Positions 20,199 through 29,850 of a stretch of DNA of 64,000 bases are shown here, piece by piece. The position numbers and the translations under genes were made by a program. The notes beneath the pieces were generated by a model. It had not been told where the DNA came from, did no database searches, and saw only the letters and a list, made by a program, of their open reading frames with translations. How positions within the stretch are numbered: position 1 is the first letter of the stretch; every line of letters starts with the position of its first letter. Origin of the DNA: Symbiodinium natans (Eukaryota; Sar; Dinophyceae; Suessiales; Symbiodiniaceae); contig CAJNDS010002194.1 of NCBI GenBank assembly GCA_905221605.1, positions 232,501 through 296,500 of the forward strand. Direction: 5' to 3'.

Positions 20199-20665
20199 CC
20201 TAGCTGGGCCTTACCCTAAACCCGAACAGCCAATCCAGCTACTGCGCTGGTCGAAGCGTATGTCCAAGGAAAGGAGCCATAGACCCCAAGGTTGGGGTTT
20301 GGGGTTTAGGGCTTTAGTGACGGTTTGGTGTTTAAAATTTGGTGTCGGGAGAGGGTTTGGGGTTTGGATGTTAGGGTTTGAGGCGAGGGCATTGGGCTTT
20401 GAACAAGCCATTCTGGGATTCTCCGAGAACTGGGTAGGCCCTTGCCCTTATTGGGTTTAAGAGGATTATCTTCAAGAATCTTTTTCAGAGGGATCAATAG
20501 GGGCCAACCTAGAAATACTACCCATAAACCTGGGTTACTATTCAGAAGTCACATGTCAAGGAGCTCTGAACCCGAATCCCCGAGCTCTCTGCACCCACAC
20601 TCTTGCCAGCTTGCAAGAACTGAGGGGCTTGTTGCAGGGAGTCTGGTATATTTAGGGTATGTAAG
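20199..20665. other. unique DNA with overlapping open frames, no firm gene
   Basis: Frames are open on both strands (20260-20460 plus, 20211-20411 minus). 20224-20283 reads PNSQSSYCAGRSVCPRKGAI and could be an exon, but lacks good edges. Confidence 0.35.
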
Positions 20666-20759
20666 GGTGCCCTCTCCGATTTTCGGAAATGCCCATGTTG
20701 AGTATCTGGACGAGGCGCGTGCCGATGGGCATTGCCCTCGCGCTCCTGGTTCCCCTGAG
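20666..20759 (+). CDS. exon-like island, possibly membrane-spanning
   Basis: After GTAAG the frame reads CPLRFSEMPMLSIWTRRVPM followed by the hydrophobic GIALALLVPLR and GTGGGGTTTAGG. A second frame (YLDEARADGHCPRAPGSPE from TTGAG) is also open. Confidence 0.4.
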
Positions 20760-21468
20760 GTGGGGTTTAGGGGTTTTGGGGTTTAGGGTTTAGGGTCTAG
20801 GGGTTTAGGGTTTAGGGGTTTAGGGGTTCAGGGATTTAGGGGTTTAGGGGTTTAGGGTTAATTAGGGTGGGAAGATATCATGCGGAGCATAAAAAGCCCT
20901 AAACCCTAAACCCTGTCAACCAGCAAAGGCATCAGTTGAGCTCTTTAGACTCAGGATTTGGCAATTTGTGAGGGTCTTTGTCTTAAGTGATTCAAACAAT
21001 TCAAAGCTCTCAATACGCCTAAACCCCATACCCCAAAACCCAACCCCTTTGGGCTGCAAGGCTTCGGGTTTTCACTGCTAGCGTGTTGTATTCATGTGGT
21101 TTAGGAGCCAAAATGGGAGGGCCCCTAAACCCTAAACCCTAAACCCTAATCCCTAATCCCTAAACCCTAAACCCCCTAACCCGTTCGGGATCTTGAAGGT
21201 TTGAGGGGTTAGGGCTTTATATAGGGGCTTCATCTTCGCGTCAGGGGGGCCCAGACGCTTTCAACCTAAACGCCAAAACCCAAAACCCTAAACCCCTAAA
21301 CCCTAGGCCCCTAAACCCTAGGCCCCTAAACCCCTTAACCCCTTAACCCCTTAACCCCTTAACCCTAAACCCTAAACCCTAAACCCTAAACCCTAAACCC
21401 TAAACCTTAAACCCTAAACCCTAAACCCGAAACCCTAAACCCTAAACCCTAAACACAGACAAGCCCAG
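20760..21468. other. TTTAGGG and CCCTAAA arrays around unique DNA
   Basis: TTTAGGG/TTTAGGGG at 20765-20870, unique 20900-21120 without a supported gene, CCCTAAA at 21121-21180, unique 21181-21275, CCCTAAA and CCCCTTAA at 21276-21455. Confidence 0.7.
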
Positions 21469-21509
21469 AAAGCTCAAGTGCAGCCGCAGGGTGCCCTCGC
21501 AGAGCCCAG
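21469..21509 (+). CDS. exon-like island (41 bp)
   Basis: AAGCCCAG acceptor; reads KAQVQPQGALAEP; donor GTGCGC. A TTTAGGG array follows from 21544. Confidence 0.4.
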
Positions 21510-21641
21510 GTGCGCCGTAGCACGTTTGGGAGCCAGACTTTTTGGGGTTTAGGGTTTAGGGTTTCGGGTTTAGGGTTTAGGGTTCAGGGTTTAGGGTTTA
21601 GGGTTTAGGTTTCAGGGTTTTCTAGGATATACGTGTATGTC

Positions 21642-21751
21642 TTGGTAGCCCACTGGTACTCTTTTCCCCTGTTTTAAGGTTCCCTTCCGAAGTAACCAAC
21701 CCCTCCCCAAAAAGGGTGCCCTTATTATAATGTGGTTTCTGGGCTACTAAG
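21642..21751. mobile_element. MITE-like element, family 2
   Basis: Terminal inverted repeats TTGGTAGCCCA and TGGGCTACTAA; the interior contains CCCCAAAAAGGGTGCCC. 21760-21900 beyond it holds another short element with AGTAGGATTCCCTTTTCGTA that mirrors ~9050. Confidence 0.75.
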
Positions 21752-22143
21752 ATCTAAAGATGTATATGGGGGCTTACGAAAGTAAGGGACCCTAAGAAAG
21801 TCCCCCAAATAGTAGGATTCCCTTTTCGTAAGGACCCCAATGAGGTGCGCCTAGTTTCGGAAACCCTAGTTTCGGAAACCCCTATAATATGGGCAGTTTC
21901 TTATGTCCCTGCAGGTAGAGTTTTTATCCCTTGGCCCCTCTTTCCCCTCTGTTCCCATATAGAACCTTGTGTTTGGTCTCTTGGCTGAGCTCAGTGAAGC
22001 AACAGTACTCACTTGAGTCTTCGTCCGACATCCCGAACTCTAGAATCCTACACCCGAATTACATCCAAAACCCAAAACTCTCCCAAACCCTATGTAACCC
22101 CTACACCCCAAGCCTCAAACCTGAACGTGCCTCTCCTTACTCC

Positions 22144-22380
22144 CCTAAACCCTAAACCCTAAACCCTAAACCCTAAACCCTAAACCCTAAACCCTAAACC
22201 CTAAACCCTAAACCCTAAACCCTAAACCCTAAACCCTAAACCCTAAACCCAAAACCCTAAACCCTAAACCCTAACCCCTAAACCTAAACCCTAAACCCTA
22301 AACCCTAAACCCTAAACCCTAAACCCTAAACCCTAAACCCTAAACCCTAAACCCTAAACCCTAAACCCTAAACCCTAAAT
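22144..22380. repeat. (CCCTAAA)n array, ~237 bp
   Basis: More than 30 nearly perfect units, immediately followed by TTGCAG and an exon-like island. Confidence 0.97.
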
Positions 22381-22385
22381 TGCAG

Positions 22386-22470
22386 GCTTGTGGGCCGATC
22401 TCCGCGATGGCTTCCTCTGCTTCTGCCACCTCGGCGTGTTGGAGGGAAGCTGCAAGCAGCTAATTTCAAG
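22386..22470 (+). CDS. exon-like island (85 bp)
   Basis: Lies exactly between the CCCTAAA array and a TTTAGGG array. TTGCAG acceptor; reads LWADLRDGFLCFCHLGVLEG, then SCKQLIS, with GTTTAGGG as donor. Two other frames are also open, but this one has the most protein-like composition. Confidence 0.5.
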
Positions 22471-22542
22471 GTTTAGGGTTTAGGGTTTAGAGTTTAGGGT
22501 TTAGGGTTTAGGGTTTAGGGTTTAGGGTTTAGGGTTTAGGGC
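22471..22542. repeat. (TTTAGGG)n array
   Basis: Ten units starting at the predicted donor at 22471. Confidence 0.97.
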
Positions 22543-23192
22543 GGGGCGTGGGGGCGCGACTGAACCTACCATAAAGCCCCGGTACGCTCTAGGGAGAGTT
22601 GGGTGGTTTAGGAGTCAAGCCTTAGCGTTTAGGGTTGAGATAGTTTAAAGGTACCCTAAACTCAAGGCCTAGGCCGCCCCCCTACAGTTGGGGGCGGCGC
22701 CTTAGGCCCCTCGACGTCGATGGCGCAAGCCGACCCAGGTCGTTGGCCCGCCTCCCACAGCTCGGAAGTCGGTAGCACCCACGGTACGTTCTGCTTGGGA
22801 CCGGTACTGGTGCCTTGTTAAAGTCATTACCCTAAACGTGGAGCCGAGGCCCGGCCAGGGCCCCCTCACCTTCCTGGCCTCCTGACCCCTCCTCCTGGCC
22901 CCCCGTGCCTTGGCCGCCTGGCCCCCTGCCTTGGCCCTTGGCCCGGTTGTCCTGGCCCCCTGACCCTCTGTTGTGCCTGGCCGGACCCCGCGCTTCGAGA
23001 ACTGAATAAGCTGTTAGGCCTAAACCCTAAAAGGAATAGGTTTGGGTGGCTTTGCCGCCTTGGACGGCGTGGGGTGGGAGAAAAGTGTTAGATGGCCCTC
23101 CACAATCGGGCCAAAGCTGCTCTTCGCACCTCACGAAGCTTTCGAGCTTGTTCCGAAACCTAACCTTCACAGCATCTCTACCCTATCACAGC
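22543..23192. other. GC-rich unique DNA; one short ORF
   Basis: Pro/Gly-coding low-complexity stretch 22860-22990 (CCTGGCC repeats). 23092-23163 reads MALHNRAKAALRTSRSFRAC to TAA after a TTAG and might be an exon. No other support. Confidence 0.4.
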
Positions 23193-23345
23193 AAACCCTA
23201 AACCCTAAACCCTAAACCCTAAACCCTAAACCCTAAACCCTAAACCCTAAACCCTAAACCCTAAACCCTAAACCCTAAACCTAAACCCTAAACCCTAAAC
23301 CCTACCCTAAACCCTAAACTAAACTCAAACCGACACCCTAAACCC
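23193..23345. repeat. (CCCTAAA)n array
   Basis: About 17 units, degenerating at the right end. Confidence 0.95.
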
Positions 23346-23589
23346 TCACACGGAGCCCTAAAACCCGAGACCGATTTGTCTTGGCTAGAGGAGTGTACTC
23401 GAAGGTTTCATGGCTTAGGTTCATAAGAGTTCAGGCTACTTGAAGGTTCATGGGTAGAGTAAAAACATAACTAACTTGTGTTTAGAAGTACCCGAAATGA
23501 GCTTTTAAACCATGATCAGAGGCTCCTTTCTTTTGTTAGGGCCCTTTGGCCCTAATGGCCCTCCTAATAACCCGAGGATCTTTGGGTCT
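23346..23589. other. unique DNA with a short element related to 30715 and 33195
   Basis: GAAGGTTCATGGGTAGAGTA at ~23440 matches GGTTCATGGGTAGTTAGAAG at 33195 and GGTTCGTGGGTAGATATAAT at 30720, so it is a dispersed repeat. Confidence 0.5.
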
Positions 23590-23855
23590 CCCCCCCCGCC
23601 CCCCCCTCCGCCCCCCCCCCCCCACCCTCCCCCCCCCTCCCCCCCGCCCTCCCCCCCCCCTCCCCCCCCCTCCCCCCCCCCTCCCCCCCCCCCTCCACCC
23701 CCTCCCCGCCCCCTCCCCCCCCCCCCGTCCCTATGTTCCCCCCCAAAAAGACCCCCCCCCCCCCCCGCCTCCCCCCCCCCTCCCCCCCCCAGCCCCGTAC
23801 CGCTCCCACCCCCCCCTTCCCCCCCTTCCTCCCCCCCCCCCCAACTTTCCCCTCC
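23590..23855. repeat. C-rich low-complexity tract
   Basis: Runs of C broken by T, G or A (CCCCCCCTCC type) for ~265 bp; the Pro-rich and antisense Gly-rich ORFs spanning it are artefacts. Confidence 0.95.
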
Positions 23856-24061
23856 AAGTATGCCTCAAAAGGCACCTCCGCATTTCCAGACACGGGATTG
23901 CGGAGTCTACCTCAGACCGAATTCCTAAAGCCCTCTAACCCTCACCACACTGAACCCGATAAGCTTCCGTTCACACCTTTGGGGTTACAGGGTTGAGGGT
24001 TTAGGGATAAAACCCTAACAGAGAAACCCCTTCACCCCCTTCCCCCCCAACAAACCATAAT

Positions 24062-24240
24062 CCTACCCTAAACCCTAACCTAACCCTAAACCCTAACACC
24101 TAAACCCTAAACCCTAAACCCTAAACCCTAAACCCTAAACCCTAAACCCTAAACCCCAAACCCTAAACCCCAAACCCTGAACCCTGAACCCTGAACCCTG
24201 AACCCTAAAAAGCCGAATCCTGAACCCTATAAAGCCGAAT
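24062..24240. repeat. (CCCTAAA)n / (CCCTGAA)n array
   Basis: Heptamers with a terminal CCCTGAA sub-block and a duplicated AAAGCCGAATCCTGA. Confidence 0.95.
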
Positions 24241-24250
24241 CCTGAGCTAG

Positions 24251-24335
24251 GCGGATACCAGCCTCGCTTTGGCGACTGGGGTGCGGGGCCTACCCGCCAT
24301 CCACACGTTTCGAGCCTCGCAGGGCTTGCATGGGG
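24251..24335 (+). CDS. exon-like island, weak ABC-transporter resemblance
   Basis: GAGCTAG acceptor; reads ADTSLALATGVRGLPAIHTF, then RASQGLHG, then GTTTGAGGGTTTAGGG. The GLPAIHTFRA stretch is reminiscent of the GLxTIRAF segment of ABCC transmembrane domains, by eye only. Confidence 0.45.
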
Positions 24336-24726
24336 GTTTGAGGGTTTAGGGTTTAGAGTTTAGGGTTTAGGGTTTAGGGATTAGGGTTTAGGGTAATATG
24401 AGGGTTGAGGGTTTTTTGCCTTCCAAGCTGGCAGAAATCCGCTTTCCTCGCATTTACATGAAGCCCTAAACCCTAAGCCCTCAATCTCGCAGGTGCAGTA
24501 GGGCGGGCTGGTTTTCGGGTTTAGGGCTTTGTTGGGTTTAGGTCGGCTGTAAGGCTGCGGGGTTTCAGGTGAAGGGGGTAAGGGAGTAGGCTTCCAGGTT
24601 TAAGATTTAGGGTATCAGGATTTAGGGTTTAGGCTTCTGGGGCTTAGGATTTCACGCTTGCGGCTCAGGATTTCGGTTTCTAGGTTTAGGGTTGAGGGTT
24701 TGTATGTCATACGATTCAACGTGCAG
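24336..24726. other. TTTAGGG words and unique DNA
   Basis: TTTAGGG array 24343-24400. 24430-24478 reads LAEIRFPRIYMKP before TAA and may be a short exon. The remainder is degenerate GGGTTTAGG sequence. Confidence 0.5.
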
Positions 24727-24773
24727 GGCTGGAGGCTGTGATTGTGGTCGTTCAGGAGGAGCTGCTGTCATGA
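24727..24773 (+). CDS. exon-like island ending in stop
   Basis: CGTGCAG acceptor; reads LEAVIVVVQEELLS and TGA. Short; may be a terminal exon. Confidence 0.35.
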
Positions 24774-25165
24774 AACCCTGAACCCTAAACCCCAAGCCCT
24801 CCGCCCTCAGCCCTAAATCCTCTACCAGGAACCCCAACCCCTAAGCCCTACACCCCAAACCCAAAGCCCTAAGCCACAAGCCCTGGGTCGGGTGAGGGTA
24901 GTAACATGATGCCTTCATATGGTTCCTAATGAGGGTCCCTTACCTCCTTCAAAGGGTTCTGGGTGTTGCCACCTTGCAGAGTCCGGGGCATCCTGCCGGT
25001 GCTTTTAAGGGCACTCTTTTTTTCAGCCCTAGGAACTTTCAGGGTTTTCGGGGGCTTAGGGGGTTGTTAGGGGTTGTTAGGGGTTTTACGGGATTTAGGG
25101 TTTTTGGTGGGTTTTTCGGGGTTTTCAGGGGTTTAGGGGTTGAGGGTTTATGTCACCATCGCTAG

Positions 25166-25326
25166 TCGACAAGATCAGTCATGTTGGCTCTGCCGACTCA
25201 GGCTGTCCTGCCGCAGCGCAGACGACACTCGTCAGCGCCGGGCAGCCCAACAACCCGGCCATTCATACAGAGCTTAGTGCCCTTCAACTACGGACATGTG
25301 CCCTTACACCATCAGACTCCTTTTAA
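25166..25326 (+). CDS. exon-like island ending in stop (161 bp)
   Basis: ATCGCTAG acceptor; reads DKISHVGSADSGCPAAAQTT, then LVSAGQPNNPAIHTELSALQ, and ends at TAA 25324. Longer than chance islands and of ordinary composition. No family recognised. The following 25300-25390 is AT-richer and non-coding. Confidence 0.45.
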
Positions 25327-26097
25327 GGAATATTTCGGAAATATACCCTTCAACCAGAAGACTCCTTATAATTAAGGAATATAGAGCTCTCAGGGTTCTT
25401 GTGCATGTGCTGTCCCTTTTCCTTGTAAGGTTCCCTTGTAAGCGCGCTATCAACTTTGTGGTGCTTTACTGTAACTTTAGATCCTTAGCCTTGTGGGGTT
25501 TATTGGGTTTCTTAGTTAGGCAGCTAAAAATTTAAATTATAGCTACCCTTCTGAGTGCAGCCAAGTCAAGCAGATAAAGATCAGGGGAGAGGTAGATCTC
25601 AAGTACAAGCCTTTCTGTTGCCACTCGGCACGATGAAGAGTATTCACAACTCGCAAAATGATCGGGTTTAGGGTTTTGGGTTTGGGGTTTAGAGTTTAGG
25701 GTTGAGGGTTTGGGTTTGAGGGTTTAGGGACCGGATCTTTTTCTCGGGCCTGAAGCCTCTGTTCATAGCACGCTCCACGATTTCAGTGCTGCGAGCGCCT
25801 CAGCAGCCTCCGGCGTCGTGCTTAACTTGGTGTGTCGTCGTGTCCGGCAAGTGGTTTGCTTGGGCTGTTTTGTTGGTCTTTCCCGCCGCCCTCAGCTCCC
25901 AGGTCGATGTTGTAATCCCCACAACCCTGCGCCAGAGAACGCTGCATCACCCACATCCGACGTGCTAGACCCTAAGCCCCTAAACCCTAGCAGAGCAAAA
26001 CCAAAACACTGACTAAGCCATTGAAGGTTTATGCGTAGCTATTAGTAGTGTGCTAAGTGCCCTAATTGCCGTTTTTACCAGCTACACGTATGTATTA
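25327..26097. other. unique DNA with one open island at ~25770-25970
   Basis: 25786-25968 is open in two frames (MLRAPQQPPASCLTWCVVVS; the other holds NLVCRRVRQVVCLGCFVGLS). A CTCCCAG-GTCGATG at ~25904 may be an exon end. Choice of frame is not possible by eye. The rest has no gene. Confidence 0.4.
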
Positions 26098-26590
26098 CCT
26101 AAACCCTAAACCCTAAACCCTAAACCCTAAACCCTAAACCCTAAACCCTAAACCCTAAACCCTAAACCCTAAACCCTAAACCCTAAACCCTAAACCCTAA
26201 ACCCTAAACCCTAAACCCTAAACCCCAAACCCTAAACCCTAAACCCTAAACCCTAAACCCTAACACCTAAACCCTAAACCCTAAACCCTAAACCCTAAAC
26301 CCTAAACCCTAAACCCTAAACCCTAAACCCTAAACCCTAAACCCTAAACCCTAAACCCTAAACCCTAAACCCTAAACCCCAAGTCCTGAACCCTAAACCC
26401 TAAACCCCAAGTCCTGAACCCTCAACCCTACCTGAAGCTCCCGCGGCTTCAGGGTCTTTCTGGGCCCTACCCTAAATCCTAAGCCCTAAGCCCTAAGCCC
26501 TAAGCCCTAAGCCCTAAGCCCTAAGCCCTAAGCCCTAAGCCCTAAGCCCTAAACCATAAACCCTAAACCCTAAACCCTAAACCCTAAACC
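26098..26590. repeat. (CCCTAAA)n then (CCCTAAG)n array
   Basis: About 300 bp of CCCTAAA, a duplicated CCCCAAGTCCTGAA block, a 45-bp unique gap, then ~11 units of the rare variant CCCTAAG (26467-26548) before CCCTAAA returns. Confidence 0.97.
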
Positions 26591-26598
26591 TTTCGAAG

Positions 26599-26636
26599 GT
26601 GGGCCTCTACGCGTTGCAGACGTTTCTTTGCCTGAG
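26599..26636 (+). CDS. exon-like micro-island (38 bp)
   Basis: TTTCGAAG, then VGLYALQTFLCL, then GTGGGCTTAGGG. It is the only unique DNA between a 490-bp CCCTAAA block and an 80-bp TTTAGGG block, which makes a functional role likely. Confidence 0.45.
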
Positions 26637-26639
26637 GTG

Positions 26640-26718
26640 GGCTTAGGGTTTAGGGTTTAGGGTTTAGGGTTTAGGGTTTAGGGTTTAGGGTTTAGGGTTT
26701 AGGGTTTAGGGTTTAGGG
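26640..26718. repeat. (TTTAGGG)n array
   Basis: Eleven perfect units. Confidence 0.97.
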
Positions 26719-27455
26719 CACAATCCCCCTCATGGGCGAGGGGATTTCTCCGTGAAGGTTCTCCGTGCGAAGGGGTTGGGCTCACAGGGGGGCTTTAGGG
26801 TTTAGGGTTTAGGGTTTAGGGTTGAGGGGGTTTTGAGATTCAATGTTCAACCCTGTTTTGTATGGATCTGCTTTTCCGCTTTGGGGAGTATTTGGCTTCG
26901 GGTTTGGCTCATCAATCGTTGTTTGCTGTTCTTCTGGGAATACATCTCTTCCTCATCAATCGTTGTTTGCTGTTCTTCTGGGAATACATCTCTTCCATCA
27001 TCGTGATGGGATGCCCCGAAACAATGCCCAGGACCTCCCCCTCTGCCGGATTAATCGGGACAATTCGTCATATGCTTTTGTTAAAGGTACTTCTTGTTGG
27101 GATTCCAGGTTCTGGCAGGCAAACGTGCCACAAGGTTGCAAGTTCAACCCTCAGTTCTCAGACCTAAATCCCAAAGCTAAGCCCAACACCCGAAACTCTA
27201 AACTCTAAACCTGAAACGATCCGAGTGTTCATCAGAAGGGTTCTGAGTTGCGACTGCAGCTGCCCTGCTTATAGCCCCAAAACCTCAACCGCCCAACGAC
27301 CAGACTACAAAGGGGTTAGGCCCTGCGCCCTAAGCCCTGAACTCTACACCTGAACACCGAAGGGTTTGCGAAGGGCTCGGGCTAAACCCTGAACCCTAAA
27401 CCCTACACCGCCCAAAGCGGAGGCTCACGCAACAAGCCGGGGCGACAATCCGCAG
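26719..27455. other. unique DNA with a 44-bp tandem duplication, no firm gene
   Basis: 26909-26952 and 26953-26996 are identical 44-mers. Overlapping open frames (26843-27208 and 26862-27167) cross the duplication; 44 is not a multiple of 3, so neither is conserved as coding. Degenerate CCCTAAA words follow 27320. Confidence 0.5.
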
Positions 27456-27514
27456 CATCGCCGCCCATGCCTCGACGTGCGGCTTCTTGCATATCAGGGG
27501 CCCCTGCTTTCATG
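27456..27514 (+). CDS. exon-like island (59 bp)
   Basis: ATCCGCAG acceptor; reads IAAHASTCGFLHIRGPCFH; followed by GTTTGGGG. A second frame (HRRPCLDVRLLAYQGPLLSW) is open too. Confidence 0.4.
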
Positions 27515-27909
27515 GTTTGGGGTCCTTTCCTACCAGTAGCTCAAGAACTCCCAATAAATGAGAAGTATTCTGAAGTATTCTTCCTTGTAAGGGTAATTAC
27601 TCATCATATAGGGGCTATTTTCTTAGTTTTGGGAGTCCTTAAGCAAATAGTAGGTCTACAGCATGCTGCCTTGCGAAAATAGACCTCCGAAAAAGTGACC
27701 CGAGTTTAGATTGTTTTGAATGCGGGTTCCTTCTGTTTGGGGGGCTGGGGGGGGGGGGGGGGGGCTTGGCTTACTCTTGATCGGTAGGGAAGCCATTCCT
27801 TCATTTCCCATTACCCTGAAGCTTGAAAGCCGACTAAGGAACAGTTCTGAAATTTTAGGGTTATGTAAGCAAAGGTTCCCTAATACTCCCCACGACTCCC
27901 TAAGGAGCA
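27515..27909. other. putative intron interior
   Basis: AT-richer unique sequence with an 18-base G run near 27745. ORFs on both strands here overlap and are unconvincing. Confidence 0.4.
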
Positions 27910-28080
27910 CCCTAACCCCTAACCCCTAACCCCTAACCCCTAACCCCTAAACCCTAAACCCTAAACCCTAAACCCTAAACCCTAAACCCTAAACCCTAAA
28001 CCCTAAACCCTAAACCCTAAACCCTAAACCCTAAACCCTAAACCCTAAACCCTAAACCCTAAACCCTAAACCCTAAACCC
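27910..28080. repeat. (CCCCTAA)n then (CCCTAAA)n array
   Basis: Five CCCCTAA units then ~18 CCCTAAA units. Confidence 0.97.
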
Positions 28081-28108
28081 ATCCTGGTAACTTCAAGTTG
28101 CGAGGCAG

Positions 28109-28172
28109 TCACGGCCCTACCTCTGGCGCAGCTGCTTTTCGCGCAGCAAGGCTGTCAGCTCCTACCATTGGG
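28109..28172 (+). CDS. exon-like island (64 bp)
   Basis: GAGGCAG acceptor; reads TALPLAQLLFAQQGCQLLPL; donor GTTTAGGG. The open frame extends upstream to 28081 (ILVTSSCEAV), directly against the CCCTAAA array, so the acceptor could be further left. Confidence 0.45.
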
Positions 28173-28197
28173 GTTTAGGGTGTAGGGGTACCTAAAC

Positions 28198-28395
28198 CCG
28201 AAACCCGAAACTCGAAACCCGAAACCCGAAACCCGAAACGCGAAACCCTAAACCCTAAACCCTAAACCCTAAACCCTAAACCCTAAACCCTAAACCCTAA
28301 ACCCTAAACCCCGAACCCTAAACCCTAAACCCTAAACGCCCTAAACCCTAAACGCCTTAAACCCTAAACCCTAATCCCTAAACCCTAGGGTTTAG
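28198..28395. repeat. (CCCGAAA)n then (CCCTAAA)n array
   Basis: Seven CCCGAAA units followed by CCCTAAA; ends with an AAACCCTAGGGTTTAGGG palindromic switch. Confidence 0.95.
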
Positions 28396-28476
28396 GGCAT
28401 AAGCCTTATAAGGGTATATAATTAGAAGTTTCAACGTATATGCATATAAGTGGTTCAACCCTAAGCTTCCCCGCAG

Positions 28477-28542
28477 TCCTGAACCCTGAAGACGGGATCC
28501 GGCTTCTGAACTGCGGCGACTCTGGTGTCGGGGTGCTTCTAG
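28477..28542 (+). CDS. exon-like island (66 bp)
   Basis: CTTCCCCGCAG acceptor; reads LNPEDGIRLLNCGDSGVGVL; donor GTTTAGGG. CGDSG recalls the serine-protease active-site loop GDSGGP, but the following residues do not match, so no family is claimed. Confidence 0.5.
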
Positions 28543-28672
28543 GTTTAGGGTTTAGGGTTTAGGGTTTAGGGTTTAGGGTATGTAGGGTTTAGGGTTTAGG
28601 GTATGTAGGGTTCAGGGTTTTAGGTTCAGGGTTTAGGGTTTGGGGTTCAGGGTTTAGGGTTTAGGGTTTTAA
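28543..28672. repeat. (TTTAGGG)n array
   Basis: Starts at the predicted donor; includes a duplicated GTATGTAGGG variant. Confidence 0.95.
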
Positions 28673-29013
28673 ATGGAATTGCTGGGGGTCACAAGTGGGT
28701 CACAAGTGGGCTGGAACAAACTTAGTTGGGGTGGCGGGGGGGGGGGGAAACCCTAAACCCTAACCCCAAACCCTAAACCCAAAATCCTAAACCCTGAACC
28801 CTAGGCCTTCACACACCCCCCCCCCCCCCCTGCGATTTCGGAACTTCCCAGATCTAAACCACGTGTTTTCTCAACTCCTGGGCTCTTGGAACACGTAGGG
28901 ATGTGGGGGTGTAGGGGTGTAGGGGTGCAGGGTTTAGGGTTTAGGGTGTAGGGTTTAGGGTTCAGGGGATCAACGCTTGCGGGTTTATGGTCTAGGGGCT
29001 TTCCAATCCGCAG
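28673..29013. other. unique DNA with short arrays; possible exon at 28846-28888
   Basis: CTTCCCAG then LNHVFSQLLGSWNT and TAG. Contains a duplicated GGGTCACAAGTGG and C and G runs (28735-28745, 28817-28830). Confidence 0.35.
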
Positions 29014-29072
29014 GTTCTGACGGGGAGGTGCGCCGGAGCCAGTTGTCCCAGAGTTTGGACGTGGGAATTCGG
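29014..29072 (+). CDS. exon-like island (59 bp)
   Basis: AATCCGCAG acceptor; reads SDGEVRRSQLSQSLDVGIR in phase with the end; donor GTTGGGTT, then TTTAGGG array. Good edges, unknown family. Confidence 0.5.
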
Positions 29073-29395
29073 GTTGGGTTCAGGGTTCAGGGTTCAGGGT
29101 TTAGGGTTTAGGGTTTAGGGTTTCGGGTTTAGGGTTTAGGGTTTAGGGCAGTTTAGGGTTTAGGGTTTAGGGTTTCGGGGTTTAGGGTTTAGGGTTTAGG
29201 GTTTACGAATTGGGGTTTGAGGCTGAGGGTTCTAGAGCTGTGCCTTAAAGCTAGGATTCTAGGGGGGGGCCTGGGTTCGGGGGCGGTCCTGGAGTTCGGG
29301 TTTAGGGTTTAGGGTTTAGGGTTTAGGGTTTAGGGTTTAGGGCTTAGGGTTTAGGGTTTAGGGTGTAGGGTTTAGGGTTCAGCATCTCATGTTCT
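29073..29395. repeat. (TTTAGGG)n arrays with a short unique gap
   Basis: 29078-29215 and 29299-29390. Confidence 0.95.
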
Positions 29396-29542
29396 ACTTT
29401 CACTAGTCATGCAGCTTTTCAAGCGACAGGAAGACACCCACCCACTCAAAAGCTCCCATAACATCACGAAAATATAAGCTTCACTCAACCTTGGACTCCA
29501 ATGCCTTACGCCCCTCACCACGCGCCTTAAAGGCCACAAAAA

Positions 29543-29850
29543 ATGTCAAAGCGGGCCTTGCCCAGGAAGATTTGTGTGCCTTGCCCAGGAAGATTTGTGC
29601 CTCGCCCACGAAGATTTGTGCTTTGCCCACGAAGATCTGTGCCTTGCACACGAAGCTTTTGGACTTTGTGCCCACGAAGTTCAAGGTACAAGCCTTCGTG
29701 GGCAAAGCGCACAAATTTTGGAGGGCAAGGCCCGTTTTGCGCGCTGCCCACGCAGATTTGTGCCTTGCCCACGCAGTTTTGGAAAACAGACCTTGCCCAC
29801 GAAGGTTTGTGCCTTGCCCACGAAGATTTGTGCCTTGCCCACGAGTGCGA
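29543..29850. repeat. ~21-bp minisatellite with an inverted segment
   Basis: Units of TTGTGCCTTGCCCACGAAGA and variants; six or more on the + strand, and a block at ~29688-29730 in reverse orientation (TTCGTGGGCAAAGCGCACAA). Since the unit is about 21 bp, several frames stay open on both strands (repeats of CALPTKI or LAHEDLC); whether any is translated is unknown. Confidence 0.85.

Noticed and set aside
23512-23938. Pro-rich ORFs of 138 and 130 codons
   Set aside because: They are translations of a C-rich low-complexity tract; the antisense Gly-rich frame is equally open.
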